Assembly: GCF_002095395.1 (NCBI RefSeq) | Contig: NZ_MJEI01000105.1 | Span: forward strand, 186,001 to 250,000 | Reading direction: 5' to 3' | Origin: Williamsia sp. 1135 | GTDB taxonomy: Bacteria > Actinomycetota > Actinomycetes > Mycobacteriales > Mycobacteriaceae | Length of the DNA stretch: 64,000 bases | In this document: in pieces, positions 33,577-42,846 of the stretch | Layout of the letters: every line of letters begins with the position of its first letter | Numbering within the stretch: position 1 is the first letter of the stretch | Notes under the pieces: generated by a model | The model's input: only the letters and a program-made list of their open reading frames with translations | What the model was told of the DNA's origin: nothing | The model's database searches: none | Translations under genes and position numbers: made by a program

Positions 33577-34785
33577 AACACCCAGCGGATCATCGAGCGC
33601 TGGAATCGGTTCGCGGAGCCGCGGACATTGCTGCTCGATGCGCTTCTCGCGCTCGCCATCGCCACGGTGACGGTGCTGCCGGAGCTGTGGGAACAGATGG
33701 GTCCGAACGTCTGGTGGCGGATGCTGCTCGGCGCCGTGTGCTGCGTCGCACTGGCATTTCGTCGAACCCGGCCGGACCTGGCCGGATCTGTGATCGCGCT
33801 GGTCGCGTTCGTGCACATCGTCGTCGACGAGCAGCTCAGTCCGGCAGTCACCATCACCGCCGTCATCGGGCTCTACTCGATGGCGGCGTACGGCTCGATG
33901 TGGGGTACTCGCGTAGCCCTGGTGCTCGGGGTCCTCGGTGGTGTCGGCTCGTCGGGGCGGTTTTATTCGGAGGCTCCCGAGTCGCGTTCGTTCGAGTACA
34001 ACGCCATCGGTGCCTCCTTTCTGGCGGCCCTGACGGTCGGGATCTGGGCCACCGGAATGTTGCGGCGATCGCGAATGCGCGAGGTCTCCTCACTACGCGA
34101 GCGGGCTCGGCTGCTCGAACTCGAACGAGCGCAGGAGGCCGAGCTCGCCGCGGTCGGTGAACGCACCCGTATCGCCCGCGAGATGCACGACATCATCGCC
34201 CACACCCTGACGGTGGTGATCGCGCAGGCCGACGGTGGCCGGTACGCCGCTGAGCAGGATCCGCAGGCAGCTGCGCGTGCGCTCGAGACCATCGCGGAGA
34301 ACGGGCGACAAGCCTTGGCCGACATGCGATCCCTGCTCGGCGTGTTACGTGAGGACGGGCCGCGCGAGGTGCGAGCCGTGCCGGGCATCGCCGATGTGCC
34401 GGACCTGTTGGCCGTGGTGCGGGCCGGCGGCCTGCCGGTGACCTGCTCGTCCTCCGGTCCCGAGCGAGTGGTCTCGGTGGGGTGTGGACTCACCACGTAC
34501 CGGATCATCCAGGAATCGCTGACGAACGTTCTGAAGCACGCCGGACCCGGCGTGGATGCCGAGGTCCGATTGCGTTGGGAGCCGGCGCAGTTGCGCATCA
34601 CGATCGTCGACGACGGCCGCGCCGACGCGGTGGAGGGCGACTGGGCCGCTCCCGTGGGCGGTAAAGGGGTGTTGGGCATGCGCGAGCGGGCGGAATTGCA
34701 CGGTGGGACGCTGACCGCCGGAGCGCGCCCGGGTCGCCGCGGATATCAGGTAGAGGCCATATTGCCGACAGGGGAAGCGTTGTGA
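33574..34785 (+). CDS. NarL/DesK-type sensor histidine kinase
   Basis: A 403-residue kinase of the HisKA_3 class. The first 165 residues hold about five to six membrane helices with little extracytoplasmic sequence, typical of kinases that sense membrane stress or work with a transporter. A coiled linker ('LRERARLLELERAQEAELAA') leads to the phospho-acceptor His205 in 'AREMHDIIAHTLTVVIAQAD'. The ATPase domain has 'YRIIQESLTNVLKHA' (N box), 'IVDDGR' and 'GKGVLGMRERAELHGG'. ATG 33574 is preferred over an upstream TTG because of the leaderless promoter spacing. It overlaps the regulator gene as GTGA. Confidence 0.93.
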   Translation: MNTQRIIERWNRFAEPRTLLLDALLALAIATVTVLPELWEQMGPNVWWRMLLGAVCCVALAFRRTRPDLAGSVIALVAFVHIVVDEQLSPAVTITAVIGLYSMAAYGSMWGTRVALVLGVLGGVGSSGRFYSEAPESRSFEYNAIGASFLAALTVGIWATGMLRRSRMREVSSLRERARLLELERAQEAELAAVGERTRIAREMHDIIAHTLTVVIAQADGGRYAAEQDPQAAARALETIAENGRQALADMRSLLGVLREDGPREVRAVPGIADVPDLLAVVRAGGLPVTCSSSGPERVVSVGCGLTTYRIIQESLTNVLKHAGPGVDAEVRLRWEPAQLRITIVDDGRADAVEGDWAAPVGGKGVLGMRERAELHGGTLTAGARPGRRGYQVEAILPTGEAL

Positions 34786-35483
34786 GCGAAGTGATTCGGG
34801 TAGGGCTCATCGACGATCAGGCGCTGGTGCGGGCCGGGTTCGGGATGGTCATCAACTCCCAGGCCGACATGGAGGTGGTCCTCGAAGGCGGCGACGGCAA
34901 CGAGGCCATCGAACAGATCCGCGCGACGAAGGTCGATGTGGTCCTGATGGACGTCCAGATGCCGGGTCTTGACGGTATCGCGGCAACTCGCCGGTTGCTG
35001 GACGGCCAGGACGATGCGCCGAAGATCGTGGTGCTCACGACCTTCGACACCGACGAGTATCTGCTCGCGGCCATCGCGGCCGGCGCGAGCGGGTTTCTCC
35101 TGAAGGACGCGCGTCCCGAAGAGCTGCTGGCGGCCATCCGCACTGTTTTCGCCGGGGATGCGGTGATTGCGCCGCGGTCTACCCGACGGTTGCTGACCCA
35201 CGTGGCCGCGGGGGTGGGTGCGGGTGCCGAGTCGGTCACCCCAGAGAGGTTCGACCTCGTCGACCCGCTGACCCCGCGCGAGAGTGAAGTGCTGCGGGCC
35301 ATAGCGATCGGGATGACCAACGGTGAGATCGCCGCAAGCTTTCATCTGTCGACAGCGACAGTCAAGACCCACGTAGGTCGGGTGTTGACCAAGACCGGTT
35401 CGCGAGACCGAGTGCAGGTCGTGCTGTTCGCCTTCAGGACAGGAATGGTGGCTGTGGCGGACATCCTCGGCCACCACGAGTAG
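34782..35483 (+). CDS. NarL/LuxR-family response regulator
   Basis: A 233-residue regulator. The receiver domain has 'LIDDQALVRAGF', phospho-acceptor Asp57 in 'VVLMDVQMPGLDG', and Lys in 'FLLKDARPEELL'. The C-terminal LuxR helix-turn-helix is 'LTPRESEVLRAIAIGMTNGE' to 'LSTATVKTHVGRVLTKTGSR'. Its GTG overlaps the kinase stop. The ABC transporter genes 141 bases downstream are probable targets, as such systems often control a neighbouring transporter; direct repeats of ACCGCG at about 35484-35515 could be binding sites, but this is only suggestive. Confidence 0.94.
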   Translation: MSEVIRVGLIDDQALVRAGFGMVINSQADMEVVLEGGDGNEAIEQIRATKVDVVLMDVQMPGLDGIAATRRLLDGQDDAPKIVVLTTFDTDEYLLAAIAAGASGFLLKDARPEELLAAIRTVFAGDAVIAPRSTRRLLTHVAAGVGAGAESVTPERFDLVDPLTPRESEVLRAIAIGMTNGEIAASFHLSTATVKTHVGRVLTKTGSRDRVQVVLFAFRTGMVAVADILGHHE

Positions 35484-35624
35484 TACCGCGGTCGTACCGC
35501 GATCACCGCGTGGGTGGACGCCGGTGCACGCAATGATCGGCCCTGACTCCGACGATTTCCTTCACCCGCTAGAAATACGCTTGTGCGGCAATGACATTCA
35601 TTGACACGGACAAGGAGTACAGCG

Positions 35625-36455
35625 ATGTCGACTACGAGGACCCAGGTGAACGCTGCTGACACAGCCGGCGCTGGTGGGGTGCGGCCGGGCCACGCTTCCA
35701 GTGGCACAGTGGCGGCTCGGGCCATCGGGTTGCAGAAGACGTACGGCGAGAAGGACGCCGAGGTTCACGCGTTAAGCAATGTGAGCCTGGCGATCCCTGC
35801 AGGGAGGTTCACCGCGATCATGGGTCCGTCCGGCTCTGGGAAATCGACACTCATGCACTGCCTCGCCGGGCTGGACACCCCCACGGCCGGCACCGTGATG
35901 ATCGGGGACACCGATCTGTCCCGGTGCGATGACACGCAGCGGACCCGGATCAGGCGACGCGAACTGGGATTCGTCTTCCAGTCGTTCAATCTGCTGCCGG
36001 TGCTCTCGGCGAGGGCGAACATCTTGCTGCCGCTCACGCTGGATCGCCGGCGCCCGGACGGGGCATGGTTCGATGAATTGGCAGACGTGCTGGGTATCGC
36101 TGATCGTCTCGACCACAAACCATCCGAGCTGTCGGGCGGTCAACAACAGCGTGTCGCGATCGCGCGTGCGTTGCTCCCTCGGCCACGTCTGATCCTTGCC
36201 GATGAACCGACAGGCAATCTCGACAGCCACGCGGGAGCGCAGGTGCTCTCGCTGTTGCAGGCGAGTAGTCGCCGGGCCGGACAGACCATCGTGATGGTCA
36301 CTCATGACCCGGTGGCGGCCAGTTATTGCGATCAGGTACTGGTGATGGCCGATGGTCTGCTGGTGGACCAGATCGATTCACCAACAACAGATTCGGTGGC
36401 CGCGGCGATGTTGCGCCACGGATCGGTGGTTGGCGCGGCGGGGGTCGTCCGATGA
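35625..36455 (+). CDS. MacB/LolD-type ABC transporter ATPase
   Basis: A 276-residue ATPase. Residues 1-30 are a disordered extension; then 'ARAIGLQKTYGEKDAEVHAL', Walker A GPSGSGKST (67-75), 'LGFVFQSFNLLPVLSARANI' (Q loop), 'ELSGGQQQRVAIARALL' (signature) and 'LILADEPTGNLDSH' (Walker B and D loop), which place it in the LolD/MacB/FtsE group. The ATG follows AAGGAG by seven bases. It overlaps the permease gene by ATGA. With the permease it may export a lipid or peptide, or give resistance to an envelope-active compound. Confidence 0.93.
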   Translation: MSTTRTQVNAADTAGAGGVRPGHASSGTVAARAIGLQKTYGEKDAEVHALSNVSLAIPAGRFTAIMGPSGSGKSTLMHCLAGLDTPTAGTVMIGDTDLSRCDDTQRTRIRRRELGFVFQSFNLLPVLSARANILLPLTLDRRRPDGAWFDELADVLGIADRLDHKPSELSGGQQQRVAIARALLPRPRLILADEPTGNLDSHAGAQVLSLLQASSRRAGQTIVMVTHDPVAASYCDQVLVMADGLLVDQIDSPTTDSVAAAMLRHGSVVGAAGVVR

Positions 36456-38908
36456 GAAGTGTTGCGCTCGCCCAGCTCCGGGCATACAAGGGCCGCTACC
36501 TCGCGTCGGGCTTGGCCGTTGCCATCGCCGTCGCCTTCGTCGCCGCCACCCTCACCCTGTCGGCGACCTCGAGCGCATCGATGCGCGCATCGGTGGCCGG
36601 GCAGTTCGCGAACACGGACGCCGCAGCCTTCGTGCCCGGTGAGTTCGCTGAGCGGACGGGTGCGGCACTGGCCGACACGCCGGGGGTTGCTGCGGCCGCG
36701 ATCGACACCACCCGGTGGGTGAGTGTGACCAGCGGGACGAAGTCGTACGGTCAGGTCCAGCTGACCGCCATCGCGCCCGACGAGTCGTTGCGCTGGCAGA
36801 CCCTCTCGGTGGGACAGCTGCCCCGGGCAGACAACGAGGTCGTAGCCTTCGCTGGGTCGAATTTTGCTGTCGGCCAGCACTTCTACGTCCGTCCCGACGT
36901 CGACACCGCCACCGACAGGGTGGCCCGGGAGATGACCGTGGTGGGGCTGCTGGATCGTGGCTCGATGACCACCAGTGCGCCCCAGTTGTTCGGCACCAAC
37001 GCGGGTGTTGCCGCCATCGGGCCGGGACGGGCGGTCGATCAGGCCGAGAGCGTTGTCATCCGGATGGCGCTGCGCCCGGGCGCGGACCCGGTCGCAGTCA
37101 TGTCGGCGATCAGCGGACTCGTCAGCACGGTGCCCGGTGGCCAGGCCATGACCGGTGGCCAGGCCACCGACGAGGTGATGAAGCGGTATGTCGGTGAAAC
37201 CGACGTGCTGGCGACCGTACTGCTCGTCTTCGCCGCCATCACCGCGTTGGTGTCGTGCCTCGTGATCGCGAACACCTTCGCGGTCCTGATCGCCTCGCGA
37301 ACGCAGGAACTCGCACTGCTCCGGTGTATCGGGGCCGATAAGGGGCAGGTGCGATCAGGGATGCGATTCGAGGCTCTGCTCTTGGGTGTGGTGGCGTCGG
37401 TCGTCGGGGTGGTGTTCGGGATCGGCGGCGTGGCTGCGGCATCGGCGGCGGTGCGCGGGGTGGGTTCGAACTTTCCGCTGACCGAACTGACGGTGCCGCT
37501 GGTCGCACCGGTGGTCGCCCTGGTGCTCGGCGTGGTGATGACGCTGATCGCGGCGACCGTTCCTGCCCGACTCGCGACCGCTGTATCTCCGCTGGCGGCG
37601 TTCCGTGCGGTTGTTCCGGCGTCCACCGGGCGTCGCGGGGTCGCCAGGTTGGTCGTCGCCGGGGCACTTGCGGGCGGTGGGACCATCGTGATGATCGTGG
37701 GGATGGGCGGGAAGTCCGTGCCCGCAGCCGGGTTCGGCGGCGCGTTGAGCTTCCTCGGCTTCATGCTCGCCGCTACAGTGCTGGTGCCCCCGTTGGTCAG
37801 GGTGATCGGGGTCGTTGCCGCGCGCCTGTTGCGGGGAACCGCGGCCGGGCCCGTCGCCGAACTGGCCGCCGCGAACGCGACGCGCCACCCACGACGCACT
37901 GCCGCGACGGCTTCGGCGCTCATCGTCGGCATCACCCTGACGACGATGATGGTGGTGGGGGCGCAGGTCGTGCGGTCGAGCGTTTCGGGGGTCATCGGTG
38001 AGATGCACCCGGTCGATGTGGTCATCTCGTCGAGTGCACCGCTGGATCCGTCGCTCGTCGACGCGGTGGCGAGTACAGCGGGGGTCGAGGCTTCGATACC
38101 CATCACGCGTACCGAGGTGTCGGTGAACGGGAAGCCGCTGAGTGTAGGTGCCCTCGACACCGCTCGTCTGCCGCAGGTGATGCGATCAGGCCGCGCACCC
38201 GCCGCTGATGAGATCGCCCTGGCGCCAGAAGATCAGACCCTCGCGGGGGTCGGACCGGGTGAGCGAGTGCGACTGGTCTCCGGGGGTGCGGTTCGCACCG
38301 TGACCGTCGTCGACGGCGCCTCGGGTGCGTTTGTCGATCGCGGCCTCGTTGCCGCGGCGCCCACACCCACCGGTCTCGTGGTCCGGCTGGAGGCGGGCGG
38401 TGCCGGGAGTTCGGGGGTGATGACCGCAATCCGCGAGCTCGTGGCGAACTCGGCCCCCGACGCCACCTTCGGGGGCGGTGTCGAGATAGCCCAGCAACTC
38501 GATCAGATCCTCACGCTGCTCCTGCGAATCGTGCTGGCACTGCTGGCCGTTGCGGTGGTCGTCGCGCTGATCGGGGTGGGCAACACGATGGCGCTCTCGG
38601 TCATCGATCGATCCCGAGAGAACGCGATGCTGCGGGTGATCGGTCTGAGTTCGCGCGGTGTGCAGGGGATGCTGCTGGCAGAAGCGACCCTGATCGCGGT
38701 GGTCGGATCCGTCGTCGGTGTACTGCTCGGGACCGGATACGGGATAGCTGGAGCTGCCGCCGTGGTCGGCGTCGACCGGGTGTCGCTGCCGAATCTCCCA
38801 CTTGTCGCACTGGTGGGGATCGTCGTGGTCGGGGGGATGGCAGGATTGCTCAGCTCGGCCATTCCGGCCCGCCGGGCGCTGAAGGCAGATCCGGCTGCGG
38901 CGCTGTGA
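36452..38908 (+). CDS. FtsX-like ABC permease (MacB type)
   Basis: An 818-residue permease with two FtsX domains. An N-terminal helix ('GLAVAIAVAFVAATLTLSA') is followed by a periplasmic domain of about 220 residues, three helices from about residue 255 onward ending in a proline- and alanine-rich segment, a second helix at 'TASALIVGITLTTMMVVGAQ', a second periplasmic domain, and three C-terminal helices ('IVLALLAVAVVVALIGVGNT' to 'LVALVGIVVVGGMAGLL'). The end 'IPARRALKADPAAAL' is typical of these permeases. The start codon overlaps the ATPase stop. Such large two-domain permeases work by coupling ATP hydrolysis to periplasmic movements. Confidence 0.91.
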   Translation: MRSVALAQLRAYKGRYLASGLAVAIAVAFVAATLTLSATSSASMRASVAGQFANTDAAAFVPGEFAERTGAALADTPGVAAAAIDTTRWVSVTSGTKSYGQVQLTAIAPDESLRWQTLSVGQLPRADNEVVAFAGSNFAVGQHFYVRPDVDTATDRVAREMTVVGLLDRGSMTTSAPQLFGTNAGVAAIGPGRAVDQAESVVIRMALRPGADPVAVMSAISGLVSTVPGGQAMTGGQATDEVMKRYVGETDVLATVLLVFAAITALVSCLVIANTFAVLIASRTQELALLRCIGADKGQVRSGMRFEALLLGVVASVVGVVFGIGGVAAASAAVRGVGSNFPLTELTVPLVAPVVALVLGVVMTLIAATVPARLATAVSPLAAFRAVVPASTGRRGVARLVVAGALAGGGTIVMIVGMGGKSVPAAGFGGALSFLGFMLAATVLVPPLVRVIGVVAARLLRGTAAGPVAELAAANATRHPRRTAATASALIVGITLTTMMVVGAQVVRSSVSGVIGEMHPVDVVISSSAPLDPSLVDAVASTAGVEASIPITRTEVSVNGKPLSVGALDTARLPQVMRSGRAPAADEIALAPEDQTLAGVGPGERVRLVSGGAVRTVTVVDGASGAFVDRGLVAAAPTPTGLVVRLEAGGAGSSGVMTAIRELVANSAPDATFGGGVEIAQQLDQILTLLLRIVLALLAVAVVVALIGVGNTMALSVIDRSRENAMLRVIGLSSRGVQGMLLAEATLIAVVGSVVGVLLGTGYGIAGAAAVVGVDRVSLPNLPLVALVGIVVVGGMAGLLSSAIPARRALKADPAAAL

Positions 38909-38969
38909 GTTTCGGGCAGACCGTTTCGCGGACTTGACAGGGAATAGAACGGATGTTCGACTGGGCGTC

Positions 38970-40013
38970 ATGCGATGGGACGCACAGTTGCTCGAGTCCG
39001 AGAAGGATTCGGGAGAGGACTTCGCCAGGCCGGCTCTTCCAGGATTGGAGCGAGCCGGCCTGGTCCGGTCTGTGCAGACCCCGGAGTTCTCGGGGGTGAC
39101 CTTTCACGAAGTGCTCTGCAAGAGTGCTCTGAACAAGGTTCCCGAGGGCTCACGGGTGCCGATGCGCTGGACCATCAATCCGACCAGGGGTTGCCTGCAC
39201 CAGTGCGTCTACTGTTTTGCCCGGGGAAGCCACGAATACCTGGACCTCGATGCGGGCCGCGACTTCGACACCCAGATCGTGGTGAAGGTGAACATCGCGG
39301 CGGTGTTGCGGAAAGAGCTGGGACGCAGGAGCTGGAAGCGCGAAACGGTGGCTCTGGGCACAAACACCGACCCCTACCATCGCGCGGAGGGCCGGTATCG
39401 GTTGATGCCGGGCATCATCGGCGCCCTCGCCGACCACGGGACCCCGATGTCGATCCTGACCAAGGGAACTCTGCTGCGGCGCGATCTGCCGTTGTTGTCG
39501 GTGGCAGCACAATCGGTCCCGGTGACCATCGGGATCTCTTTGGCGTTGCTGGACGAAGAGCTGCGTCGGCAGGTCGAGCCGGGTGCTCCCTCGGCCAGGG
39601 CCCGCCTCGATCTGATCACAGCTGTGCGTGAGGCAGGTTTCGATTGCCACGTGATGGCATCGCCGATCCTGCCTGCACTCAAGGATTCCCGGGCCGAACT
39701 CGATGAACTGTTCGGCGCCCTGGCCGCGGCAGGTGCCACCTCGGTCACCGCCTCGGAACTGTTTCTCCGGGGACCGACCCGCAACTGGTATCTCACCTGG
39801 CTCGGCGACAACCACCCCGCGTTGCTGCGTACCTATCGGCGGATCTACGGACGGGGTTCGCACCCCGCCCCGGAGTATCGGCAGTGGCTGCGCGAGCGCA
39901 TCACTCCGCTGCTGGAAAAGCACGGCCTCAACGGCATGGGTTACGACGAGATCCACGTTCCGCGGAACCAGGTCGCGACCGCGCAACCCCCGGTTCAGCC
40001 GACGCTCTTCTAG
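38970..40013 (+). CDS. Radical SAM protein (Rv2578c-like)
   Basis: A 347-residue radical SAM enzyme of the Rv2578c/SplB-related family common in actinobacteria. The [4Fe-4S] cluster motif CLHQCVYC has Cys75, Cys79 and Cys82 in the CxxxCxxC arrangement, just after 'MRWTINPTRG'. 'VALGTNTDPYHRAEGRYRLM' and 'ILTKGTLLRRDLPLL' are further family motifs. ATG 38970 is used; a TTG 36 bases upstream is possible. The reaction is unknown. It stands alone between the ABC permease and the convergent TIGR03089 gene. Confidence 0.9.
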   Translation: MRWDAQLLESEKDSGEDFARPALPGLERAGLVRSVQTPEFSGVTFHEVLCKSALNKVPEGSRVPMRWTINPTRGCLHQCVYCFARGSHEYLDLDAGRDFDTQIVVKVNIAAVLRKELGRRSWKRETVALGTNTDPYHRAEGRYRLMPGIIGALADHGTPMSILTKGTLLRRDLPLLSVAAQSVPVTIGISLALLDEELRRQVEPGAPSARARLDLITAVREAGFDCHVMASPILPALKDSRAELDELFGALAAAGATSVTASELFLRGPTRNWYLTWLGDNHPALLRTYRRIYGRGSHPAPEYRQWLRERITPLLEKHGLNGMGYDEIHVPRNQVATAQPPVQPTLF

Positions 40014-40078
40014 CTCGCCGCCATCAGGTCGCCTTTCGCGGATCGCCCACAGCCCGACTTCTCGGCGGCCCAGGTTGT

Positions 40079-40786
40079 TCAGGTCAGGGTCGCGGTGACC
40101 TTTTCGGACTCGGCCCGCGCAGGCAGCTTGGCGATGTCCGGGTTGGCCACCTGCACCAGCGAGCCGCCGCTGACGAGGGTGGCAAGGAGATTGGCGATGA
40201 CATTTCCGGGGTCGTCCCATGGGCGGGTGGTCATGATTCGCGAACCGGCGACGATCCCCGCCCCGACTGCGAATTCCCGTGCCTCGGCGATGACTTCGTC
40301 GACCGATCGGTCGTCGAGCGCCGGGCCGCCCGGCCCGGTCGGGTGGAACTGGTCGCCGTGGACGCGCACCGATGCGGCGTAATCGGTGAGTCCGATCGGC
40401 AGGTCGCGCATGGGCATGCCGAACGGGTCGAGGGATACGACTGCGATCTCCGGCGCAGCGTCGACCCGTTCCAGGGTCGCCATGGAACAGAAAGCCAGTG
40501 CGGCATCGTCGGAGTATCCGAGGCGGACATGAACCCCCGCCCACCACGCGCCGAGCAGAACCGCAGCACTCTGCCAGTGCGTGGGAAGATCGACCGACAC
40601 CACGTCACCGGCCATCAGGCCGAATTCGTCGCGGATCATGTTGGCTGTCTTGGCGGCCCAGTTGGCTGTGGTGATCCCGGAAAGCTCGGTGCGTTCACCG
40701 GTGGCGTCGTCGTAGTAGGTCAGCAGCGGCTGCGATCCGTCGGTGCCCAGCGCGGGATTCAGCGCGGCATCGGTCACCGTGGTCAA
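40079..40786 (-). CDS. TIGR03089 family protein
   Basis: A 235-residue protein of the actinobacterial TIGR03089 family, which resembles the N-terminal portion of AMP-forming acyl-CoA synthetases but lacks their C-terminal domain and the phosphate-binding loop. 'LLTYYDDATGERTELSGITT' and 'NWAAKTANMIRDEFGL' are hallmark stretches, followed by a 'VVSVDLPTHWQSAAVLLGAW' segment. The TTG at 40786 overlaps the LCP stop as TTGA; GTG 40777 is an alternative. Its steady position beside LCP genes suggests a cell-envelope link, but the function is not known. Confidence 0.85.
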   Translation of the reverse strand: MTTVTDAALNPALGTDGSQPLLTYYDDATGERTELSGITTANWAAKTANMIRDEFGLMAGDVVSVDLPTHWQSAAVLLGAWWAGVHVRLGYSDDAALAFCSMATLERVDAAPEIAVVSLDPFGMPMRDLPIGLTDYAASVRVHGDQFHPTGPGGPALDDRSVDEVIAEAREFAVGAGIVAGSRIMTTRPWDDPGNVIANLLATLVSGGSLVQVANPDIAKLPARAESEKVTATLT

Positions 40787-42627
40787 TTGACACACTCCGG
40801 TCCGGTGCCACCGGCGGTGATGGTCTTGGCCGGCGGGGCGGCCGGATCGGAGGTCGGCGCGTCCTGGCTGTCCTGCGAACCCTGGTCGTCGATCGAACCC
40901 GGACCCTGGTAACTGTCGGTGAGTACCACTCTGATGGTGTTGGGGGCCAAAGTCTTGTCCTCTGTGATGGGCAGACCGCCGAGCTGCTCGGCGACTGCCT
41001 TGGCTCCGGGGTTGTCGGTGCTCGCGGTCTGCACCTGACTGTCCGTGGTGGAGTTGGTCTCGTTGCCGGTCTCGCCGGTCAGATAACCCTTGGTGGAGAC
41101 GATCTTGGACACGTTGGTGGCCAGCCCGTCGACGGTGCCGGTGTTGACGACGTCGACGGTGTAGTCGCCGGCGCGGAACTTGGTCTGGCCCGAAGAGTCC
41201 TTCTCTCCGAGCAGACCTGCAGTGAACGCTTTGACCGCCTCCGGATCGATCTCGACCACACTCTGGGTGCCGTCGTCGCTCCACCCCTGTTCGGTCACAA
41301 CGGGAATGGTGGCGAACTGCACCCGACCGCCGGACAGGTCCTTGAGTTGCTCCACGAAGTTGAGGATGTCCCAGCTCTTGTCGATCACCACCGACCGCGA
41401 CACCGCGTTCTCGAGGTCACCGAGCTTGCCCGGGCTCGAGAGGGTTCCCGCGGAGAGCACCTTCTGGGCAAGCGAGGCCATGAAGACCTGCTGGCGGACG
41501 ATCCGATCGAGATCGCCTCGCGGGAGGTCGTGGCGCTGGCGCACGAAGCTCAGGGCTTCCGCACCGTCGAGCGTCTGCCGTCCCGCCGGGAAGTCGGCAC
41601 CCGAAAACGGCTCTGACACGGGCTCTCTAAGGCAGACCTCGACACCGCCCACGGCATTGGTCAACAGCACGAATCCGAGCAATCCGACCTCTGCGTAGTG
41701 GTCCACCTCGACTCCGGTCAGATTCGCGACCGTGGTGATCAGCGCGTCGCGTCCCGCCTGTACCGATTCTCTGTCGGCCTGTTCGAGATCCATACCGTCG
41801 TTCACGAGTTGTTCGCGGCGTTCCTCTTTGGATGATCCGTACGCCGAGTTGATCTTGGTCTTCCCGATGCCCGGGACGTCGACGTAGGAATCGCGGGGGA
41901 TCGAGATCGCGGTGGCAGAAGACCCGTCGTTCGGGATGCGGATCAACAGGATCGTGTCGGTGTTGGTGCCGACGTCGTCACCCGAATGAAGTTGCGCCAG
42001 CTCCTTTTCGGACAGGGGATTGCCCTGGGCGTCGGTGCGGGAGTCGGTCCCCACCATGAGTATGTCGACCGCGCCGTCCTTGCCGGAACCGAGCGAGAGC
42101 CCGTCGAGCTTGGTGATGCTGTTCTCCAGGCGGGTCATCTGATTCCAGGCGAAGCCGGTCGCGACCAGTACCGCCACCGACACCAGTGCGACGGCGGCTC
42201 GCGTCAGCGAGCGTCCCGACCGGCCTCCCGGGGAGGATTCACCGGTAGGCGGTGGGGTCGCAGGAGGTGGGGGAGGTGGTGCGTTCCGGCTCGACCGAGA
42301 TCGCTCACCGCGTCCACCGCGCCGGCGCGAGGATTCCGCGTCCTGCGGGCGAGTGCCTCGATCACGCCGACCCGCACGCTCGGTCGATGCCCGGGGAGGA
42401 CGCTCCGCGCCGGAGTCTTCGCCCGGCAGCGGCCTGCGCGGTCTCGGGGACGTTGTCCGGCGGGGTGGTGGCTCGGTGGGCTGGTCCCGCTCGCGCCGGC
42501 GAGCTGCCGGCGGGCGCTGTGGTTCGTCACTGCCAGATCGCTGGTGGCGGCCGCCGCCTGCGGAGCGCTGCCCTGATGATCCCGTACGGCGCTCGCCCGG
42601 CGGTCGATCCGACGATGGACGATCCAC
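40783..42627 (-). CDS. LytR-CpsA-Psr (LCP) family cell-wall ligase
   Basis: A 614-residue LCP protein. LCP enzymes transfer glycans from polyprenyl-phosphate carriers to peptidoglycan; in mycobacteria they attach arabinogalactan. Residues 1 to about 135 are a Pro/Arg-rich disordered cytoplasmic tail, then one membrane helix ('AAVALVSVAVLVATGFAW'), then the LCP domain: 'VDILMVGTDSRTD', 'NTDTILLIRIP', 'ISIPRDSYVDVPG' with catalytic arginines, and 'LSFVRQRHDLPRGDLDRIVR'. A C-terminal LytR_C domain is around 'GDYTVDVVNTGTVDGLATNV'. The GTG at 42627 has AAGGAG 11 bases upstream; a TTG at 42828 would add 67 unlikely residues. Rv3267 is the syntenic homologue. Confidence 0.9.
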   Translation of the reverse strand: MDRPSSDRPPGERRTGSSGQRSAGGGRHQRSGSDEPQRPPAARRRERDQPTEPPPRRTTSPRPRRPLPGEDSGAERPPRASTERAGRRDRGTRPQDAESSRRRGGRGERSRSSRNAPPPPPPATPPPTGESSPGGRSGRSLTRAAVALVSVAVLVATGFAWNQMTRLENSITKLDGLSLGSGKDGAVDILMVGTDSRTDAQGNPLSEKELAQLHSGDDVGTNTDTILLIRIPNDGSSATAISIPRDSYVDVPGIGKTKINSAYGSSKEERREQLVNDGMDLEQADRESVQAGRDALITTVANLTGVEVDHYAEVGLLGFVLLTNAVGGVEVCLREPVSEPFSGADFPAGRQTLDGAEALSFVRQRHDLPRGDLDRIVRQQVFMASLAQKVLSAGTLSSPGKLGDLENAVSRSVVIDKSWDILNFVEQLKDLSGGRVQFATIPVVTEQGWSDDGTQSVVEIDPEAVKAFTAGLLGEKDSSGQTKFRAGDYTVDVVNTGTVDGLATNVSKIVSTKGYLTGETGNETNSTTDSQVQTASTDNPGAKAVAEQLGGLPITEDKTLAPNTIRVVLTDSYQGPGSIDDQGSQDSQDAPTSDPAAPPAKTITAGGTGPECVN

Positions 42628-42846
42628 TGCGGGGTGCGCTCCTTCTCTGTGCGGGTGACTCCGGCCGTACTCATCGGTGTTGTGCTCGTCGAGTTCACAC
42701 TCTGGTGAGCGCGCCCGTCGTCGAACTGACCGCAATCCTACTTGCGAAACTTCGCCACCTGACGCAGCCGGATGTCCCGTGTCCCTCACATCGTCGAGTG
42801 ATGTGGGAGCAGGCGTCCGAGTGGCCAAGTCGAAGCGAAAGCGGAC

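Noticed and set aside
42628-42828. TTG start 67 codons upstream for the LCP protein
   Set aside because: It lacks a ribosome binding site and the extra residues look non-coding; GTG 42627 has AAGGAG.
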